Source: Branchinecta lynchi
Taxonomy: Eukaryota; Arthropoda; Branchiopoda; Anostraca; Branchinectidae
Direction of reading: 5' to 3'
Assembly (NCBI GenBank): GCA_023053575.1
Contig: JAKZAP010000003.1
Span: 3,572,561 to 3,636,560, forward strand
DNA: 64,000 nt
Shown: positions 59,572 to 64,000 of the stretch, piece by piece
How the letters are laid out: each line of letters opens with the position of its first letter
Position numbering within the stretch: the stretch's first letter is position 1
Program-made: the position numbers and the translations under genes
The notes under the pieces: generated by a model
Seen by the model: only the letters and a program-made list of their open reading frames with translations
Told to the model about the DNA's origin: nothing
Database searches by the model: none

Positions 59572-59589
59572 CTGAAATAAATCATAAGT

Positions 59590-59960
59590 TTAAGCTAGGT
59601 TAGGAAACATGTCATAGATTCCTTCGTGGTGATCTTATTGAAATGTACAAGCTCTGCAATGGGGCCTATGATAACGTTCCCGCCCAGAGAATCGCCAGAC
59701 GCCAGCACAAAGTGACGACGGAACGCTTTTAAGGACATGGGCCGCTGGACTTTCGGCAACCGAGTGGTCCAGCATTGGAACAACTTACCAGCGAGCGTAA
59801 TCTGCTCCAGAACCTACTGACATTCAAGAAGGAAGTTCATGAATATTATTCAAGTAACATTTGCTCCATGTGCGAGTTTAGAAGAAATGTAAACTAAGAA
59901 TTTTGTAGAGGCTTTACGGCCTGCCATCCAATTTGCGAATAAATAACTATTATCATGTCG
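59590..59960 (+). pseudogene. LINE C-terminal remnant with 3' end
   Basis: Plus strand reads RGDLIEMYKLCNGAYDNVPA, RQHKVTTERF, then (one stop later) FRQPSG..ALEQLT and FKKEVHEYY, matching the end of CR1/Jockey-type proteins (RGDLIE.FKI...; F.NRVV..WN.LP; FK..LD). It is followed by GTAGAGGCTTTACGGCCTGCC and AATAAATAACTATTATC, a typical 3' UTR hairpin and tail. It begins 18 bp upstream of exon 59487-59571. Confidence 0.8.
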
Positions 59961-60466
59961 AATTACTGGGGGACGCGGAAATGAAACGTGGATGATCTCA
60001 GCGACGAGTAGTCGCTTTTGTTGTCCTTCTGGGGGGGGGGGATAAGCAGAACCCCATCTCAAGAACCACATGAGGTTCTGGGAAGAAACCAATCTGAGAT
60101 ATAGTAGGTAGTCTATAAACAAATTTCAAATCATAAAAACCGAATTGTTCGAACCTTGAACGGAAACCTTGCCGAGGATGCGGCTAATGCTGAATCGATT
60201 AATGGTTTCACCAGTATCAAAGATAAGACACTCCCAATTCCTTCAGAGTCAGGCCTAATGTTATTATGCAGGGTAGGCCACAAAATCAGGCCTAAACTTA
60301 GGCCTCAAACGGTCCATTATCTCAATCCCCAAATATACTTTTAACGGTAAACCGCCACTCTAAATACAATTAATAGTGAACCATAACCATAACTCAAAAC
60401 ACAATTGACGAAAACACCACTCTTGTATTGAGGATGAACCCACAAAATACTTTATTGCTTCTTTTT
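59961..60466. other. No recognised feature
   Basis: G11 tract near 60031; TTAGGCCTCAAACGG and AGGCCTAAACTTAGGCCTCA near 60280 form a short duplicated AGGCCTAA word. Confidence 0.4.
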
Positions 60467-60915
60467 TTTCAATCAATCAATCAATCAAGTTTACACCGAA
60501 TAGCTAAAAGCTAGAAAAGGAATATAAATTTACAAAATACACAGACACACAAGAAACAAATTAACTACTACACTTGCAATTTTTTACCAGAAATAAATGA
60601 TGGCATGAAACTACGTAAACACTGGGTAGAAGAATTAGCGGGATATGGGGAAAACTTATTGCCAGTATTCCTTTCGGACCGACGCACGGAAGACGGGAGG
60701 GGAGGGGGGAATAGATGGGTCTTCTGGGGACAACACGTTATCTTAGCTCCAAATTTGTTTGAAAGAGTATTTCTACGTACAGATAATTTAGGAATGTCAA
60801 GTTGTATTAGAGCCTCTTCGTATGTAATATTATGATCACCCAGAATGATTCTCATGGCTCTCTTCTGGACATTTTCCAGGCGATCAGAGAGCTCTGCAGA
60901 CAGAGAAGAATGCCA
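60467..60915 (-). pseudogene. CR1-like LINE C-terminal fragment
   Basis: Minus strand reads WHSSLSAELSDRLENVQKRA, MRIILGDHNITYEEALIQLD and SVRRNTLSNKFGAK, then RRSERNTGNKFSPYPANSS, LRSFMPSF. This is the typical end of a CR1-like reverse transcriptase ORF without an internal stop over about 110 codons, followed by CTAGCTTTTAGCTATTCGG and a (TGAT)n tail (60473-60488). 5'-truncated. Confidence 0.9.
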
Positions 60916-62394
60916 AACCGCTATTTGCTATTGCATGGTTTGCGGGATCTGCATGCATCCTACGGACAATTTTTCTTGCCTACTTTGCTGGGTTTCAACT
61001 CAATCTTGCCTATAAATCGACTCTCATTGATGGACTCTAATTGCCTTGGACTGAAACAACTTTGCAGGCAACTCTTTCCGTCACTGATGACTTCAACTCA
61101 GGAGGTCCAAACTATGGACCACATCCACCGTCAACAGCTACCAGCCTTGCCTCCAGCCCCTGTCGGAGGGGGGGGGGGGGGGGTAAGTTCAGTAATCTGG
61201 CTAAGACTGGCATTTATGGGCATGAACACCATTATGCATGGCTGCCGTGGGTCATTGGAGACTTCACATCCTATCCAGGGTGACGACTTCGGTCGAAGTG
61301 GAGGGAAAAGCCTTTTATAATGCAATAGCCTATAGTGTTGTTACATTGATGGGCCTGTACACCCAATACATGAGGCCGGAACATACACTGTGAGGAAAGA
61401 GTTTCATAACCCCTCGCTTCAAGCCAATTTAAAAAGCATCACATCCGGTACAGAGCTGGAGAAGAAATCTTATGCACACAACCAGAGTTTACCATTAACT
61501 GCTAATAGACGGTGAAGTGACGTCATTAACTGACACAGCAAAAACTTTACAACCAGAGACAAAAGATACCGTCACGATCTTTGGGTTTCAAGCGTTGCGA
61601 CAGGAAGTACCCTACCCGATGACTCAATAACCCGGTATTTTACGCTCTTTTTACTCCGAAAAGTTTCAATTGCAGAGCAGTAGGAAGAAGCCAACTCGTC
61701 TAAGAAAATCATGTGTGGTAGGAAACTGGATTCGGTGAAGACCGTGTGAGGAGAGCTTACTGCGCTACGAGTACCTTTGACCATTCTCGTCCAAGGGTCC
61801 AGTGAGGAGAGGAAAGATCAAGGAAATCCCGTGGAAATACCAAATGCCTGAACCAACGAAAAGTCGCTCAGAGAAAGACAGAAAGAACTTCAAACTTCTG
61901 TTTCCGTAAGCTTCAACCAACTAAAGGATGCGTCCGTATTGTTCGTAAAGAACATTTTGTGTGGCAAATTGTTACGAAAGAAAAAACACTTGACTAATCC
62001 GACATTTTCCAGCATTTTTCAGTTTCCAAAAAAAAAAATTCAAAATAAATTTGCAATTCATTTCGAATCTGTTTCTCCTATTCATCAACCTTACGAACTA
62101 TAAGAGAAAAGTTAACAAAAGTTCTTGTCTACTAAAAGACTGTACGTGGGTTTACGGAACAAATAGACGAGCTTTGCGGACGAGTTTACGAACGCCGTCT
62201 GAGCCGTAGAGGTTATTTTACCGAACGTTTTCACCGGGCTGGTCTGTCTAACGCATAGTCACAGGACGTCCAATACGATTGTCTCTGCAAGCAACAAAGA
62301 GCATCAAAAAAACAGATTGTGTTTTTTGGGATGTGTGTCTGGCGGACAATTTTTCGTCTGGCAAACTATGATTTTGTTCCACCGAGTTATCAGC
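60916..62394. other. No recognised gene
   Basis: The plus frame 60832-61320 runs through a G16 tract (61168-61183) and the LINE antisense; I do not believe it is coding. 61572-61784 (minus, 70 codons) is unrecognised. Confidence 0.4.
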
Positions 62395-62615
62395 AGTTAA
62401 TTCCCTCCCCCTGTTTGGTAGATTTAGAGTTTTTGATAGGCATAGGACTGGTCCAGATGTCAGGTATAATTGCCAACTTTGCAAAGCAGGCGTAGAGGAA
62501 AACATGGACCACTTTCTCAATCGATGCCAGGAGCTTCGGAGTTAAGGGGATCTTTTTTTAAGGGGAGTGCTTTGCTTCTTCCGGATATCCTGAATAGCAC
62601 TTTGGAAGGAGCTTC
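62395..62615 (+). pseudogene. LINE C-terminal remnant, second copy of 17012-17584 family
   Basis: In shifting frames the plus strand carries the same text as the 17111-17584 ORF: GGTCCAGATGTCAGGTATAA, TTGCCAACTTTGCAAAGCAG and ELRGSFFKGSALLLPDILNS. Frameshifted, with both ends missing. Confidence 0.85.
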
Positions 62616-63379
62616 GACAGTTACGTATTTCTATTCCGTAGTCCGCTCACTGCACAAAAAAAAAACTCTCAGCTTTCAGATAACTTAATCTGCAGTATTT
62701 TGCATTCTAGCGTTTAATCCTTTATCGGATTATAACTCTCCGAACTCGGAATAAAAATCTCCGAACTCGGCGATACACAGTAAGTGAAGTTCGATGTAGG
62801 GGAGACATTTTACGGTGGTGAGGCTAAAAACAAAGCTCCCTCCTACCAAATTCGTTCCAAAAGAATTACGGTCGTTACAATTTACTTATGAGGGTCGGGA
62901 GCATCACGAGCGATAAAAGCTATATGTTCATTAGAGATGCAGTAAGAATGGTCCGCAGTCCGCACTATATTATTTGCGTCCAGAGAGAACAGTAACTACC
63001 GCAAAGAAGCAGCGTTGCCAGATCAAAAACATTTAGAGAGTGACTTTTGGCCCAAAACAGAGAGTGAATTGGGATTGAAATTTTCTTTTACGAAAAAACG
63101 AGAAATGGTAACTTTTGGCGGGAATTGCCTCTGTAAAAACGACGTATCTTAATTTTAATTTCACGAACAAACGTGAAATAGTCACTTCTTTTCGGAATCC
63201 CTGTTGCAAAAGGGACATATTTGGACGCAATCTCAAATAGAGTGATTTTTATGTTCTACCTAGGACAAGAGTGACACAAACAAAATAGAGTAACAATTCA
63301 CACTATCGTGCGACATGTGGCAACCCTGCAAAGAAGAGCTGGCCCCTTCGCAACCTATAAATTTTGATCGAATGTGAAA
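62616..63379. other. No recognised feature
   Basis: ATCTCCGAACTCGGxxATA occurs twice near 62735-62775; 63040-63230 has repeated ACGAAAAAACG..GAAATGGTAAC / ACGAACAAACG..GAAATAGTCAC phrases about 95 bp apart. Confidence 0.4.
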
Positions 63380-63600
63380 CGTACGCGCGGGTCACAATGT
63401 CGTCTTAGAACTGAGCTGAGCTCGAATCCGGAGATACTTACGGCGTCACTTGTAAACCGTAAGCGTGGTTCACAGTCGTCTTACAAGTCAGCTTGAACCG
63501 GGAGAATCGGAATCCGAAGATACTTCCGGTGTCGCTTGTAAAACTTACACGAGGGTGACAGTCGGCCTAAGAAGCGCGCAAAGAGTTTATCTCGGGCTTT
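63380..63600 (+). repeat. Imperfect tandem repeat, about 90 bp unit
   Basis: Two and a half units with GAATCCGxAGATACTTxCGG, GTCRCTTGTAAAxC and GTCACAxTGTCGTCTTAxAA. The phrase GGTGTCGCTTGTAAAACTTA at 63527 parallels GGCGTCACTTGTAAACCGTA at 63442. A donor-like GTAAGTAT on the minus strand lies in it but belongs to the repeat. 63601-64000 holds nothing recognised. Confidence 0.65.
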
Positions 63601-64000
63601 TATGTAGGCCTACATACATCATATCAAAAGAAGAAGAAAAAACCCGGAGATATTTCGACGACAGATGGAGAAACGTTCGAATCTCCGATGAAGGTGTGTC
63701 ATACCCAGGTACCGTTCCTCTTGAAACTTGACACTAAAGGTAATCGTTTAGGCATACTTGACTCCACAACCACGTAATAGCTGTCGTATTTCAATTAGGC
63801 CACCCAGTCAGTAGGACAATGAGCTAAGCTACTACAAAGTCGACCAACGAGTTAACAATGTGCATGAGTCATACACACTGACTATAGAAATTAAATCGTA
63901 GACTGACAGTCGGCAGACTTCACTGGTCGTTAACGGGACACAGTCAGAACGTATTAATACATAAATGGCACTTTACACAAGGGACTTGTACCATGACTAA

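Noticed and set aside
60832..61320. 162-codon plus-strand frame
   Set aside because: Begins antisense to a LINE fragment and passes through a G16 tract read as a Gly run; no conserved motif.
63437..63560. Possible extra RhoGEF exon with a GTAAGTAT donor and matching phase
   Set aside because: The sequence is part of an imperfect 90-bp tandem repeat and the translation does not resemble the family.

Overview
The window looks like nuclear DNA of an invertebrate animal. Coding information is split into short exons with GT-AG borders, introns run up to about 20.7 kb, and most of the sequence is dispersed repeats: non-LTR retrotransposon ends, small inverted-repeat (MITE-like) elements, tandem arrays and long poly(C)/poly(G) tracts. 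Nothing resembles bacterial operons. I cannot name the species; a cnidarian, lophotrochozoan or similar repeat-rich invertebrate would fit.

The one gene I can support with confidence lies on the minus strand and occupies most of the window. It is a Dbl-family Rho guanine-nucleotide exchange factor of the RGS-RhoGEF branch (ARHGEF1/11/12, i.e. p115-RhoGEF, PDZ-RhoGEF, LARG; fly RhoGEF2). Nine exons can be placed from 5' to 3': 59487-59571, 55065-55138, 34312-34383, 33344-33543, 29633-29859, 26385-26552, 22177-22419, 19096-19336 and 2436-2613. The first eight join in phase without a stop. They give a serine-rich linker, a complete DH (catalytic) domain and the first half of the PH domain. The last exon holds the C-terminal PH helix, a short tail and the stop codon. 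At least one exon for the late PH strands should lie between 2614 and 19095, but I could not find it. The 5' end of the gene (PDZ and RGS-like region, promoter) should lie beyond the right edge.

Region by region: 0-2.4 kb holds a tandem-array element and two inverted-repeat elements. 2.4-19 kb is the 3' intron, with retrotransposon fragments and several MITEs. 19-34 kb carries the DH/PH exons, with elements packed between them, one ending 46 bp from a splice site. 34.4-55.1 kb is one large intron containing three long array elements (36.6-37.6, 44.0-46.0 and 46.3-47.9 kb), a fourth nested inside a MITE (50.0-51.5 kb), a second array family (38.0-39.2 kb) and a degenerate coding-like array (40.7-41.5 kb). 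55-64 kb holds the first two visible exons, more retrotransposon remnants and a short tandem repeat.

I found no convincing new gene system. The most interesting non-genic signal is two array families with the same modular plan. Repeated units carry an AAGTTTCATC...AGTTAT phrase, followed by a GACGGACGGACAGA-like track, a TGCGAT word and a strong terminal palindrome. Both nested insertions and exact or near-exact target-site duplications allow several element boundaries to be fixed from this sequence alone.
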